Below are positions 6,775-15,331 of a stretch of DNA of 24,572 nt, one piece after another. This DNA comes from G963676205 sp964342525 (GTDB taxonomy: Bacteria > Campylobacterota > Campylobacteria > Campylobacterales > Arcobacteraceae). The notes beneath the pieces were generated by a model that saw only the letters and a program-made list of their open reading frames with translations, made no database searches and was not told where the DNA came from. Position numbers and translations under genes: made by a program. The stretch covers positions 1 through 24,572 of the forward strand of contig CAYFGQ010000053.1 in NCBI GenBank assembly GCA_964342525.1, read 5' to 3'. Positions within the stretch are counted from its first letter, which is position 1. Each line of letters begins with the position of its first letter.

Positions 6775-7395
6775 ATGGAAAACAAACAAAAAAGAAATAG
6801 ACCATTAAATCAAGAAAAAAGAGAAGCTATATTAAAAGCTGCTATTGAAGAGTTTTATACCAAGGGTTACGAAGGTTCATCCATGGATACTGTCTCTAAA
6901 GAGGCAAATGTATCTAAGGCTACTGTTTATAATCACTTTAAAAATAAAGAGGAACTTTTTTTAGCTTTAGCAGGGATTGTAATGATCCGTTTTGAGGAAA
7001 CTTTTAATTATGCTTATGATATGGATAAATCTATTGAAAATCAACTTCAAGAGATAGCATATAAAGAGCTAGAGTTTTTAAATAATGAAGAAAATATCAA
7101 ACTTATCCAAATCATGACAATTGTTATGATTCAAAAAAATGAGATAGGTTTAAAACTTTTAGAAGATGCAAAAGATGCTTGCATGGATATGACAGCTTCT
7201 TGGTTTGAAGCAGCTAAGAGTGAAGGTAAATTAGAGTTTGAAAGTGCCCTATTTGTATCAAAACAATTTATAGGTATGATAAAATCTTTTGCTTTTTATC
7301 CACAAATGTATGGTATGCCAAGACTTAACGCAGAAGAACAAGATCAAGTTGTAAATGAAGCAGTTAAGATGATCATTAAACTATATGGTAAATAG
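6775..7395 (+). CDS. TetR/AcrR-family transcriptional regulator (second of tandem pair)
   Basis: 206 residues, clearly homologous along the whole length to the preceding regulator. The DNA-binding domain contains SSMDTVSKEANVSKATVYNHF-type sequence with an almost identical recognition helix, so both proteins probably recognise the same or very similar operators. The C-terminal domain differs more (for example NNEENIKLIQ and KDACMDMTASWF), which could give different ligand specificity. The 22-base gap after the first gene holds its own -10 element. It ends 69 bases before an octamer repeat array that separates it from the convergent Kef antiporter gene. Confidence 0.9.
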   Translation: MENKQKRNRPLNQEKREAILKAAIEEFYTKGYEGSSMDTVSKEANVSKATVYNHFKNKEELFLALAGIVMIRFEETFNYAYDMDKSIENQLQEIAYKELEFLNNEENIKLIQIMTIVMIQKNEIGLKLLEDAKDACMDMTASWFEAAKSEGKLEFESALFVSKQFIGMIKSFAFYPQMYGMPRLNAEEQDQVVNEAVKMIIKLYGK

Positions 7396-7520
7396 TTGGT
7401 AGGTTGGTAAGTTTATAGGTGAGTAAGTTACCTCACGGTGTAACTAAACTTTAAGGTCACCGAAAACCTACTAACCTACTAACCTACTAACCTACTAACC
7501 TACTAACCTACTAACCTACT
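7392..7520. repeat. Octamer tandem repeat array with inverted degenerate octamers
   Basis: Seven perfect, uninterrupted copies of AACCTACT fill 7465-7520. Opposite them, at 7395-7426, lie degenerate octamers in the other orientation: GTTGGTAG, GTTGGTAA, GTTTATAG and GTGAGTAA. The two sides can therefore fold into a long imperfect hairpin; for instance the bases ending in GGTGA near 7422 pair with TCACC near 7457. The left side begins at the stop codon of the second tetR gene, and the last repeat unit contributes to the stop codon of the convergent antiporter gene. It may act as a two-way terminator and is a likely length-variable locus. Confidence 0.85.
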
Positions 7521-9120
7521 ACGAGATTATCTTATTAACAACATATTTACTTACTAAATCACTCTCAATAAATACATTTTTTATCTTCATTTTTTTAAGA
7601 CTTAAAGCATCACGCCTAGCATGAACTTTTACGATCAATTTATCAGTTCCTACCATATCTTTTAACATATGACAAAGATAATGTTGTTTATCCACGTTAT
7701 CAATTGCTAAAATGATATTTTTAGCTTCTTTTATATTTGCATGCTTTAGTATCTCTTTTTTTGCTGCATTACCAAATATAACGGGCTCATTTAAATCTTT
7801 TACTTTGTGGTAAGTATCTATATTATTCTCAATAGCTAAATATGAAAAGGAGTTTTCTTTTAAAGATTTTGCAACCCTTTGTCCAAATTCACCAAAACCT
7901 ATAATTATAATATGATCCGTAAACTCATGGGATTCTACTTTTGAAAGATCTTCACCCTTTTCTTTCTCTTTTCTATCTATCAGACTAACTAATCTTGGAA
8001 GATTTTTTAGTATTACAGGTGTTAAAATCATTGATACTACAATCACTAAAATCATCACTTGACCATAAGGTGGTCCAATCAGTGAGTTTGATCTAGCAAG
8101 TTCTAAAAGGGCTAATGAAAACTCTCCAACTTGGATCAATGAAAAAGCTGTTTTTAAAGAGGTTCTTTTATCTTCTGTTAGACGTATAATTGCATATATA
8201 ATACCAAACTTTAAAAGCATTGCTAAAACTAAGACTGCAAATATAACATGTGCATATGAGAAGATTATATCAAAATCTATTTGCATACCAACAGTTATAA
8301 AGAAGATACCAAGTAAAATATCCCTAAAAGGGATCAGATCAGCCTCAGCTTGATGTTTATATTTTGTCTCAGCAATCAACATACCAGCAATAAAAGCACC
8401 TAAAGAGTATGAGAAACCTAATACATGAGCAAGATAAGAAGCTCCTATTGCTAGAAAAAGAATACTTCCTACAAATAACTCTTCAGAGTCTGTTTTTATT
8501 ATCTGAGCAAAAAATGGCTCAAGTAAATATTTACCTGCAAACCATAAAGCAATAATAAGAATAGTACCACCAACTAACATCTCTAATAAAACAATCCCCA
8601 TAGATTGATCTGTATTTCCCATAAACCCTATGATAAGAAGAATTGGAATCACGGCAATATCTTGCATGATCAAAATACCTAAACTTCTTTGTCCATATCG
8701 TTTATTTATCTCACCAGTTTCATTAAATGTTTTTAATACAATAGCTGTAGAAGACAAGGCTATAGCCAAAGAGATGATAAATGAGACTTGCTGATCTATA
8801 GCAAATACATATCTTGCCATAAGATATACAATCAATGAAGTGATAACTATCTGCATACTACCAGCTACAAATACCTCATATCTCATCTTTTTAAGATGTT
8901 CTATTGAAAACTCCAGCCCAATAGTAAACATCAAAAATACAACACCAAATTCTGCGATCTCTTTTAATTCATGATTATGTACTGCATCATGCAGTCCAAA
9001 TCCATAAGCAATAATTGTACCAGTAAATATATAACCTATAATAGTAGGCAAGTGAAGCTTTTTTAATATTATATTAGTTATCAATGATACAAAAAGAGTT
9101 GTTACAATTATTGTTAACAT
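7519..9120 (-). CDS. Kef/CPA2-type monovalent cation:proton antiporter with RCK_N domain
   Basis: About 533 residues. The N-terminal 380 residues form a CPA2 Na+/H+-exchanger domain with around 12 hydrophobic helices, including the family stretches FTIGLEFS, ALSSTAIVLK and GAFIAGMLIAET. A cytoplasmic TrkA-N/RCK domain follows, with the nucleotide motif GFGEFG (about 410 in the longer numbering). There is no RCK_C part. Such proteins export K+ in exchange for H+ under electrophile or osmotic stress. Of two in-frame starts, the ATG at 9120 has AAAGG six bases upstream, while for the ATG at 9126 the same motif touches the start codon, so 9120 is preferred. Its stop lies in the octamer array. Confidence 0.88.
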   Translation of the reverse strand: MLTIIVTTLFVSLITNIILKKLHLPTIIGYIFTGTIIAYGFGLHDAVHNHELKEIAEFGVVFLMFTIGLEFSIEHLKKMRYEVFVAGSMQIVITSLIVYLMARYVFAIDQQVSFIISLAIALSSTAIVLKTFNETGEINKRYGQRSLGILIMQDIAVIPILLIIGFMGNTDQSMGIVLLEMLVGGTILIIALWFAGKYLLEPFFAQIIKTDSEELFVGSILFLAIGASYLAHVLGFSYSLGAFIAGMLIAETKYKHQAEADLIPFRDILLGIFFITVGMQIDFDIIFSYAHVIFAVLVLAMLLKFGIIYAIIRLTEDKRTSLKTAFSLIQVGEFSLALLELARSNSLIGPPYGQVMILVIVVSMILTPVILKNLPRLVSLIDRKEKEKGEDLSKVESHEFTDHIIIIGFGEFGQRVAKSLKENSFSYLAIENNIDTYHKVKDLNEPVIFGNAAKKEILKHANIKEAKNIILAIDNVDKQHYLCHMLKDMVGTDKLIVKVHARRDALSLKKMKIKNVFIESDLVSKYVVNKIIS

Positions 9121-9302
9121 TCCCATCCTTTAAAAAATACCAAATTATGCTAGTTATAGTGAATTATATTGTCTAATTTGGGATGATATTATAACATCTC
9201 AATATTAAAGAGCACCTCTAAATTTTTTCCTAAAAGTAACAAACTTGTAGAATTGTATATAATATAAACCATCAAAAACTATACAATAAATGATTTTAAT
9301 GG

Positions 9303-9308
9303 TATAAT
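9303..9308 (+). promoter_or_regulatory. Possible -10 element of the GNAT gene
   Basis: TATAAT lies 65 bases before the TTG start in a 253-base gap between divergent genes. No convincing -35 element was seen, and other AT-rich hexamers nearby could also serve. Confidence 0.35.
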
Positions 9309-9373
9309 ACTCAGCTAAAATATACAAATTTAAAAAAAATAATTTTATATATATTATATTAAGAGGGAAAAAA

Positions 9374-9724
9374 TTGAATAGAGATCAAGTAGAACTTGGT
9401 AGCAATGAGATACTTTATGAAAACGAATATGGCTATATTGTTTACAAACAAGATGTTGATTATTGTGAGATACATCTTATAGAGATAGACAAATACAAAA
9501 AACTTTCAGGAAAAGGTTCAGAGCTATTAAATAATTTTTTAAAAGAGAAACAAGAAAAAGATAAGATTCATGAATTTTATTTAGAAGCGATTTTAATAGA
9601 TGGTAGTGTTATGAGTTTAGATGACTTAGGTCACTTTTATGAAAAGTTTGGATTTAAAGAGTACAATAGAACTCACGATGATGGAGATAAAGAAAAAATA
9701 TATATGACTCTAACTATAGATTAA
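9374..9724 (+). CDS. GNAT-family acetyltransferase, small
   Basis: 116 residues. Two GNAT landmarks are visible: an acetyl-CoA pyrophosphate loop GKGSELL (46-52) at the start of a helix, and FYEKFGFKEY (88-97) near the C-terminus. The acceptor substrate is not evident. The start is TTG at 9374, supported by AGAGGG six bases upstream; no in-frame ATG lies near. The short length fits a minimal GNAT fold. Its last 11 bases overlap tail-to-tail with the convergent alpha/beta hydrolase gene, leaving no room for a separate terminator. Confidence 0.72.
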   Translation: MNRDQVELGSNEILYENEYGYIVYKQDVDYCEIHLIEIDKYKKLSGKGSELLNNFLKEKQEKDKIHEFYLEAILIDGSVMSLDDLGHFYEKFGFKEYNRTHDDGDKEKIYMTLTID

Positions 9725-10412
9725 TCCACTGCTTTATCCCTTTTGCTAGAGATATAGGATCTTCTAAAGGGATAAAATGACTACTCCCCTGCGCATTTAC
9801 AAAGCTTATATTTTCACACTTTTTTTCAATCACCTTATCTAAAGCCTTATAATCAAAAAGTTTATCATGATCAGTATAATAAAATGTAATAGGGATAGAT
9901 AAAGAACTTATTTGTTCACTTATATCATATCTTTTAAAAGATAATTCCATTTGCTTTTTATAGGTATCCTTACCTAGATCAAAAAACATACTTTTAATAA
10001 TATCAATTAACTCTGTATCATTATGATTTTTCTCTTCAATCATATCAAAAACTTTTTTTGATGATAAGCCTTTAAATCCAAACTTATCTATTAAAGCTAA
10101 CATATCCCTTCTTCTTTTTATCTCTTTTTCATTTAAAAAACTTCCACTACCAGCAAGTAAAAAAAGTTTATTTATACGCCTTTGATTTTTGATAGCATAA
10201 TAAGCAGCAATATATGAACCAAAAGAAAATCCTAAAAGATTTATCTTATCTTCTAAAAAGTATTGATCCAAAGTTTCACAAACTTCATCAAAATTATCTT
10301 TTAGGGGTATTGGGATATGGATAAGTTCATACTCTTTTTCAAGTAAGGGAATTATTCTATTCCATAATCTCTCATCAGTCATAAGACCAGGAAGTAAATA
10401 GATTTTTTTCAT
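9714..10412 (-). CDS. Alpha/beta-fold hydrolase
   Basis: 232 residues. The N-terminus KIYLLPGLMTDERLW is the typical first strand and oxyanion loop of small esterase-like hydrolases. The nucleophile elbow is GFSFGS with Ser63. The general acid is Asp181 or Asp183 (YYTDHDKLFD) and the catalytic histidine is His212 (SSHFIPLEDP). There is no signal peptide, so it should be cytoplasmic. The substrate is unknown; the size resembles BioH/MenH-like or carboxylesterase-like proteins. The ribosome binding site before the ATG is weak. The 3' end overlaps the GNAT gene by 11 bases in convergent orientation. Confidence 0.82.
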   Translation of the reverse strand: MKKIYLLPGLMTDERLWNRIIPLLEKEYELIHIPIPLKDNFDEVCETLDQYFLEDKINLLGFSFGSYIAAYYAIKNQRRINKLFLLAGSGSFLNEKEIKRRRDMLALIDKFGFKGLSSKKVFDMIEEKNHNDTELIDIIKSMFFDLGKDTYKKQMELSFKRYDISEQISSLSIPITFYYTDHDKLFDYKALDKVIEKKCENISFVNAQGSSHFIPLEDPISLAKGIKQWINL

Positions 10413-10693
10413 CTTGTTATTTTAACATAAAAGAATAAAAATATTTACAAACAGAATAAAAAAGATTATATAATAAAACTTTAAATTATTTACTTACAAA
10501 AACAAACCCTTTTTTATATATAAATACACATTATTTTTAAAACTATTAAGAACTACATCCCTATTTACAATAGCTTCTAAAAAAATGCTACTTTTTTACT
10601 ACTTTTTAATATAAAATTATTTTAAGTAAAAATCCTAATATTGAATTAAGTGAAGTTATACGATACTTTAAATGTATAGAAAAAGGTTTTACT

Positions 10694-12448
10694 ATGAAAA
10701 AGATTATGAGAAAACTAAACCTTAATAATACAACCTTCAAATCTAAAATAATTATACATTTTAGTATAATCACTATTCTTTTAATAAGTATTTTTTTCAT
10801 AACCTATAATTATTTAGAAAAAGAGCTATATAAAACCTATCATAATAAGCTCATATCTATTAGAGAGATTAAAAAAACCCATGTGGAAGATTTTTTTGAA
10901 CAAAAAAATGCAGAAGTACTTAGATATTCAGGTATGCCTTTTATAAATGAAGCATCCATAGAGTTATTAGAACCACATACACCAGAACTATATACAAAAT
11001 ATGACAATCTATTTAGAAGATATCTTGTAAGTAATCATTTCACAAATATTTATCTAATTAGTACTATAAATGATAAGATAGTTTATAGTCTAAACACTAA
11101 AAACAATGAAAATAAAAAAATCACAAATGAGCTTTTTAATAGCTCAAACTTTCAACACCTTTATTACTCAATGCTCATTGATCCAGAATATATAAAAATA
11201 AGTGATTTTGAGTTTTTCAAAGGGGACAATGGTAAACCATCAGCTTTTATTGCCACCCCGATATTTGATGATAATTTAAATATTATATCTGTTTTAATTA
11301 TGCAACTATCCATAGATAAAATCCAAAAGATTATGACAGGAAATAAAAACTGGGAAAATGAAGGATTAGGAAAAAGTGGCGAGACATATATTGTTGCTGA
11401 TGATTGTTCAATGAGAAATGATTCAAGGTTTTATATAGAAAATCCCACATATTTTTTTAGAAATTTACAAAGATTTGATAAAAACCTAAAAACCATTGAA
11501 TTTACAAAAAAATATAATACAAATGTACTCATACAAAATATCGATAATAAATATTGTGAAGAGCTTTTTTTAAATGATAAAAGTGGTATTAGTTTTACAA
11601 AAGATTATAGGGGTATATATGTATTGTCTGCTTATGCTCCATTAGATATCAATGGTGTAAATTGGTATATCCTTGTGGAGATAGATAAAACAGAAGTTAC
11701 CATTCCAGTGGTATTTTTAAGAAACTCATCATTTATAACAATAGTGGTTTTATTTATATTATTACTAATATCAACCCATATATTCTCAAACTCAATCACT
11801 AAACCAATAAATAAATTAAAAGATGCCTTTGAAGACTTGGGAAAAGGTGATCTAAGTAAAAAGATAATCATCAATAGAAATAATGAATTTAGCTCATTGG
11901 CTAGAAGTTATAATAAGGCAATAAAAAAACTTGAAAAACTCACCCACTCTGTAGAATATTTATCAAAAGTATCAACTACAGATTATCTTACAAAAATCTA
12001 CAATAGACAAAAATTTGAAGAAGATCTTATCTCAAATATCAAAAGAGTAGAGAGAACAAATGAGATCTTTAGTATTGCCATACTTGATATTGATCACTTT
12101 AAAAATGTAAATGACACCTATGGGCATGATAGGGGTGATGAAGTACTTAAAAGCTTTACAAAAGTGGTAAAAAGAAATCTACGCAAAACCGATATTTTTG
12201 CAAGATGGGGTGGTGAAGAGTTTATTATACTTTTTATAGATACAAGAATGATTGATGCATATAATGTATGTGATAAGATAAGAAAAAATATCCAAAAAGA
12301 GAGTTTTATAGAGGTAGGAACTATAACTTGTAGTATGGGTATCACAGAATATAAAATAGATGATAATAAAAAAACAATAGTAGATCGTGCTGATAAAGCC
12401 CTATATAAAGCAAAAGATAATGGTAGAAATCAAGTGATTCAAAGCTAA
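10694..12448 (+). CDS. Membrane diguanylate cyclase: extracellular sensor - HAMP - GGDEF
   Basis: 584 residues. The first membrane helix is at about 18-38. A periplasmic Cache-type sensor region follows to about 338, including GKSGETYIVADD and a late ILSAYAPLDINGVNWYILVE-like stretch typical of dCache domains. The second helix is at about 342-364. A HAMP linker (SITKPINKLKDAFEDLGKGD) leads to a GGDEF domain. The catalytic motif is GGEEF (506-510), and the product-inhibition site RKTD (497-500) lies five residues before it, so the enzyme should make c-di-GMP and be feedback controlled. AAAGG precedes the ATG by seven bases. The likely input is a small molecule in the periplasm, not identifiable here. 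Confidence 0.9.
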   Translation: MKKIMRKLNLNNTTFKSKIIIHFSIITILLISIFFITYNYLEKELYKTYHNKLISIREIKKTHVEDFFEQKNAEVLRYSGMPFINEASIELLEPHTPELYTKYDNLFRRYLVSNHFTNIYLISTINDKIVYSLNTKNNENKKITNELFNSSNFQHLYYSMLIDPEYIKISDFEFFKGDNGKPSAFIATPIFDDNLNIISVLIMQLSIDKIQKIMTGNKNWENEGLGKSGETYIVADDCSMRNDSRFYIENPTYFFRNLQRFDKNLKTIEFTKKYNTNVLIQNIDNKYCEELFLNDKSGISFTKDYRGIYVLSAYAPLDINGVNWYILVEIDKTEVTIPVVFLRNSSFITIVVLFILLLISTHIFSNSITKPINKLKDAFEDLGKGDLSKKIIINRNNEFSSLARSYNKAIKKLEKLTHSVEYLSKVSTTDYLTKIYNRQKFEEDLISNIKRVERTNEIFSIAILDIDHFKNVNDTYGHDRGDEVLKSFTKVVKRNLRKTDIFARWGGEEFIILFIDTRMIDAYNVCDKIRKNIQKESFIEVGTITCSMGITEYKIDDNKKTIVDRADKALYKAKDNGRNQVIQS

Positions 12449-12488
12449 AAATCTATAATATATATTATTAAACTTTATAGGTTAAAAA

Positions 12489-13532
12489 ATGTTATTACTT
12501 GTTTATTTTACTATTGCTGTTGGTGTATCTTTTTTATGCTCAATCCTTGAAGCAGTTTTACTATCAGTTACCCCAGCATATATTGAAGTACTAAAAGAGA
12601 ATAAACCCAAAGTGGGTGCTCTACTTGAAAAACAAAAAAAAGATATAGATAAATCAATTGGAGCTATACTTACACTAAATACCTTTGCCCATACTTTAGG
12701 TGCTGCTGGTGTTGGAGCTGAAGCTGTTAAAATCTTTGGGGCTGAGTATATGTTTTATATCTCTGCTATACTTACTATTTTGATCCTTGTATTCTCAGAG
12801 ATTATCCCAAAGACAATTGGAGCATATTTTTGGAAAAGCCTATCTCCACTAAGTTCAAGAATCATTCAGTTTTTAGTACTTATAACCTACCCTCTTTTAA
12901 TTGTGATGAAATATATCACTAATCTTATAACTTCAAGCCAAGAAAGACGAGCAAAGATTACAAAAGAGGAGCTTGAAGCTACAGTTACTATGGGAGGGGA
13001 AGCTGGTATTATAAAAGAAAAAGAGACTCAAATCATAGAGAATCTTATGAATCTAAATAGCATAAAAGTAAAAGATATCTATACCCCTAGAAAGGTGGTA
13101 TTTTCCATAGAATTATCTGATCTAAAAAAGAGTTTTGATAAAAAAAGTGATATCACTTTAGATATGGATAAACTAAGAGAATACTCCCGTATACCAATCT
13201 ATAAAGATAATATAGATAACATCGAAGGTATAATTTTATCAAAAGAGTATTTCCATGCTTGTATAACAGGCTCAAAAGAGGATATAAAAAATATTGTAAA
13301 ACCAGTATTTAAAATAAAAGAGAATATTCCCGTATCAAAACTTCTAGATATGTTTATCTCTAAAAAAGAGCATATGTTTTTAGTAGTAGATAAATATGAT
13401 CAAACAGAAGGGATAGTTACTTTAGAAGACGCAATAGAATCACTTCTTGGTATGGAGATAGTTGATGAACTTGATGAAATTGAAAACCTGAGACTTCTAG
13501 CAAAACAAAAAATGAAAGAGATAAAACAATAA
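12489..13532 (+). CDS. CNNM transmembrane domain / CBS-pair protein (CorC/HlyC-like)
   Basis: 347 residues. The N-terminal CNNM-type membrane domain has about four hydrophobic segments (near 1-25, 55-75, 88-110 and 118-142) and the family stretch FSEIIPKTIGAYFW. A cytoplasmic CBS pair follows: first CBS around KVKDIYTPRKVVFSI, second around KEHMFLVVDKYDQTEGIVTLEDAIESLLG. Such proteins are linked to Mg2+/Co2+ transport or to membrane-damage resistance. The C-terminal CorC_HlyC domain of longer members is absent. It follows the cyclase gene after 40 bases with a weak AGG ribosome site and is only 10 bases before the DoxX-like gene, so the last two form an operon. Confidence 0.85.
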   Translation: MLLLVYFTIAVGVSFLCSILEAVLLSVTPAYIEVLKENKPKVGALLEKQKKDIDKSIGAILTLNTFAHTLGAAGVGAEAVKIFGAEYMFYISAILTILILVFSEIIPKTIGAYFWKSLSPLSSRIIQFLVLITYPLLIVMKYITNLITSSQERRAKITKEELEATVTMGGEAGIIKEKETQIIENLMNLNSIKVKDIYTPRKVVFSIELSDLKKSFDKKSDITLDMDKLREYSRIPIYKDNIDNIEGIILSKEYFHACITGSKEDIKNIVKPVFKIKENIPVSKLLDMFISKKEHMFLVVDKYDQTEGIVTLEDAIESLLGMEIVDELDEIENLRLLAKQKMKEIKQ

Positions 13533-13542
13533 AGGATATAAA

Positions 13543-13932
13543 ATGATAAAAAATATAAATATAAGAGGGATATTTACACTAAAGGGTTTATATTATATCT
13601 CTACCCTTATTATAGCTATACTAGTTGGTTTTGTAAGTGGTACAGTTGATATACTTCATACAGCCCCAGTACTAGAAGCTTCAAAGCATCTTGGATATCC
13701 CCTATACTTTTTTAGCCTACTTGGTGTATTTAAAATACTTGGTGGAATTATTTTACTTTTACCACGGTTTTTTAATAAATATAAGAGTGCTGCTTATTGG
13801 GGATTTGCTTTTGATTTTATTTTTGCTTCATTTTCCCATTATAGTGTTGGGGATGATACTACTAAAATAGCAGCACCTTTAGTATTTTTACTATTTTTAG
13901 CTATTTCATATTTTCTAAAAGATAGAGTTTAA
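13543..13932 (+). CDS. DoxX-like small membrane protein
   Basis: 129 residues with four hydrophobic helices at about 14-34, 52-74, 82-100 and 108-124. The pattern GYPLYFFSLLGVFKILGGIILLLPRF is typical of the DoxX_2 subgroup. DoxX-like proteins are often linked to oxidative stress or quinone-related functions, but no reaction can be assigned. AAAGGA lies seven bases before the ATG. It is co-directional with and close to the CNNM gene, and its 3' end faces the HD-GYP gene 12 bases away. Confidence 0.75.
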   Translation: MIKNINIRGIFTLKGLYYISTLIIAILVGFVSGTVDILHTAPVLEASKHLGYPLYFFSLLGVFKILGGIILLLPRFFNKYKSAAYWGFAFDFIFASFSHYSVGDDTTKIAAPLVFLLFLAISYFLKDRV

Positions 13933-13944
13933 AACTTAAAGCTC

Positions 13945-15330
13945 TCAACTTAATTCTTCTTTGATTTCTAAAAACTTATCAAGATTATCAAAGAAGATAT
14001 TTATAAGATTAGGATCAAAGTGTTTACCACTTCCCTCTTTAAATAGATTAAGAATATTCTCTAAAGGCCAAGCTTTTTTATAAACCCTATCATGTCCTAG
14101 GGCATCAAATACATCAGCTATGGCAGTGATCCTACCAAAGATATGTATTTCATCCCCTTTTAAACCTCTAGGATATCCTGTACCATCCCATTTTTCATGG
14201 TGTTCAAAAGCCACTACAGCAGCAGCTTTTAGTATCTCTTTATTTGAGTGTTTAAGCATCTCATAACCTAAAAGGGAGTGGCTTTTCATCACCTCAAACT
14301 CTTCTTTTTCAAGTTTTCCAGGTTTATTTAAAATATTATCAGGAATACCAACTTTTCCAATATCATGCATTGGACTAGCTTGTTTTAAGATAGATGCCTC
14401 ATGTTCATCTAGACCATAAAGTATAGCAAGTAAATAAGAGTATTCAGCTACTCTTTTTACATGTTGTCCAGTCTCTTTACTTCTAGTCTCCCCTATAGCA
14501 CCCATTGTATAAACAACCTCTTTTTGAGTATCGATGATCTCTTTTGTTGCTATACTTAGCTCTTTTTCTATATCTTGTCTATATTTTTCAAGCTCAGTAA
14601 TATCATGGCGAATACCAATATATTCAGTAACTTCCCCATCATCATTAACAATAGGTCTAATATAAGAATCCACATAATATGAACTACCATCTTTTGATCT
14701 ATTTTTGATAACACCTTTCCATGATTTTTTATTTCTAAGGTTTTCCCAAATTGTTTTAAATACACTAGATGGAGTATCAGGGTGTCTTATAATATTATGA
14801 CTTTTACCAATTAACTCTTCCCTATCATATCCACTTATTTTACAAAAGGCATCATTTACAAAAGTGATAATACCTTTTGCATTTGCTTTAGATACAATAG
14901 AGCTTTTGTCTATAGCACTTTTATACTCTTCAAGAAGTTTTTGATTTTGTCTTAATTCTTTTTTTGTATTTATTCTCTCTTTTAGTCTTTCAACCTCGCT
15001 AAAAAGCTCAAAGGCATCTATAGGTTTTAAGATAAAACCATCAACTTTAAGTTCAATACATTTTATTAAAAAATCTTGTTTATTGTATGCAGTAGTAACT
15101 AAAACAGGTAAGCTTTTATCAATTGATCTAAGCTCTTCAATAAGTTTTAGTCCATTCATTTGGGGCATATTTATATCAGTAATTAAAAAATCGATATTTT
15201 TATGGTAATTGTATAAAGCTAAAGCTTCTTTACCATCTGTTGCAGTGATCACTTCATCAAATAGATCTTCAAGTATTTCAGATACAGATTCTAATATATC
15301 ACTATCATCCTCAGCATATAATACAGTCAA
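13945..15330 (-). CDS. REC - PAS - HD-GYP c-di-GMP phosphodiesterase response regulator
   Basis: 461 residues. An N-terminal receiver carries the acidic pair E7/D8/D9 and phospho-acceptor D52. A PAS domain at about 135-245 contains HNIIRHPDTP and SWKGVIKNRSKDG, close to the FAD-binding PAS of Aer/CetB energy-taxis proteins. The HD-GYP domain contains GQHVKRVAEY, the metal-binding MHDIGKVGIPDNIL, and HHEKWDGTGYPRG, so the catalytic set looks complete. The expected reaction is c-di-GMP to pGpG/GMP, gated by phosphorylation and perhaps redox state. The start is TTG (15328-15330), one base after the stop of the upstream dual-REC gene, and no in-frame ATG precedes the receiver core. The two are almost certainly one operon. 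Confidence 0.9.
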   Translation of the reverse strand: MTVLYAEDDSDILESVSEILEDLFDEVITATDGKEALALYNYHKNIDFLITDINMPQMNGLKLIEELRSIDKSLPVLVTTAYNKQDFLIKCIELKVDGFILKPIDAFELFSEVERLKERINTKKELRQNQKLLEEYKSAIDKSSIVSKANAKGIITFVNDAFCKISGYDREELIGKSHNIIRHPDTPSSVFKTIWENLRNKKSWKGVIKNRSKDGSSYYVDSYIRPIVNDDGEVTEYIGIRHDITELEKYRQDIEKELSIATKEIIDTQKEVVYTMGAIGETRSKETGQHVKRVAEYSYLLAILYGLDEHEASILKQASPMHDIGKVGIPDNILNKPGKLEKEEFEVMKSHSLLGYEMLKHSNKEILKAAAVVAFEHHEKWDGTGYPRGLKGDEIHIFGRITAIADVFDALGHDRVYKKAWPLENILNLFKEGSGKHFDPNLINIFFDNLDKFLEIKEELS

Positions 15331-15331
15331 T

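Noticed and set aside
7421..7460. GTTAC...GTAAC-like pairs in the centre of the octamer region, considered as an integron attC site.
   Set aside because: The conserved attC core arms and extrahelical bases are not recognisable, and no integrase or cassette array is present.
10606..10800. Minus-strand open frame of 64 codons before and into the first cyclase gene.
   Set aside because: It is composed almost only of Ile, Leu, Lys and Phe, as expected for random AT-rich DNA, and overlaps the start of a well-supported gene.
14568..14765. Alternative minus-strand frame of 65 codons within the PAS region of the HD-GYP gene.
   Set aside because: It overlaps a frame with conserved PAS residues and has no independent support.
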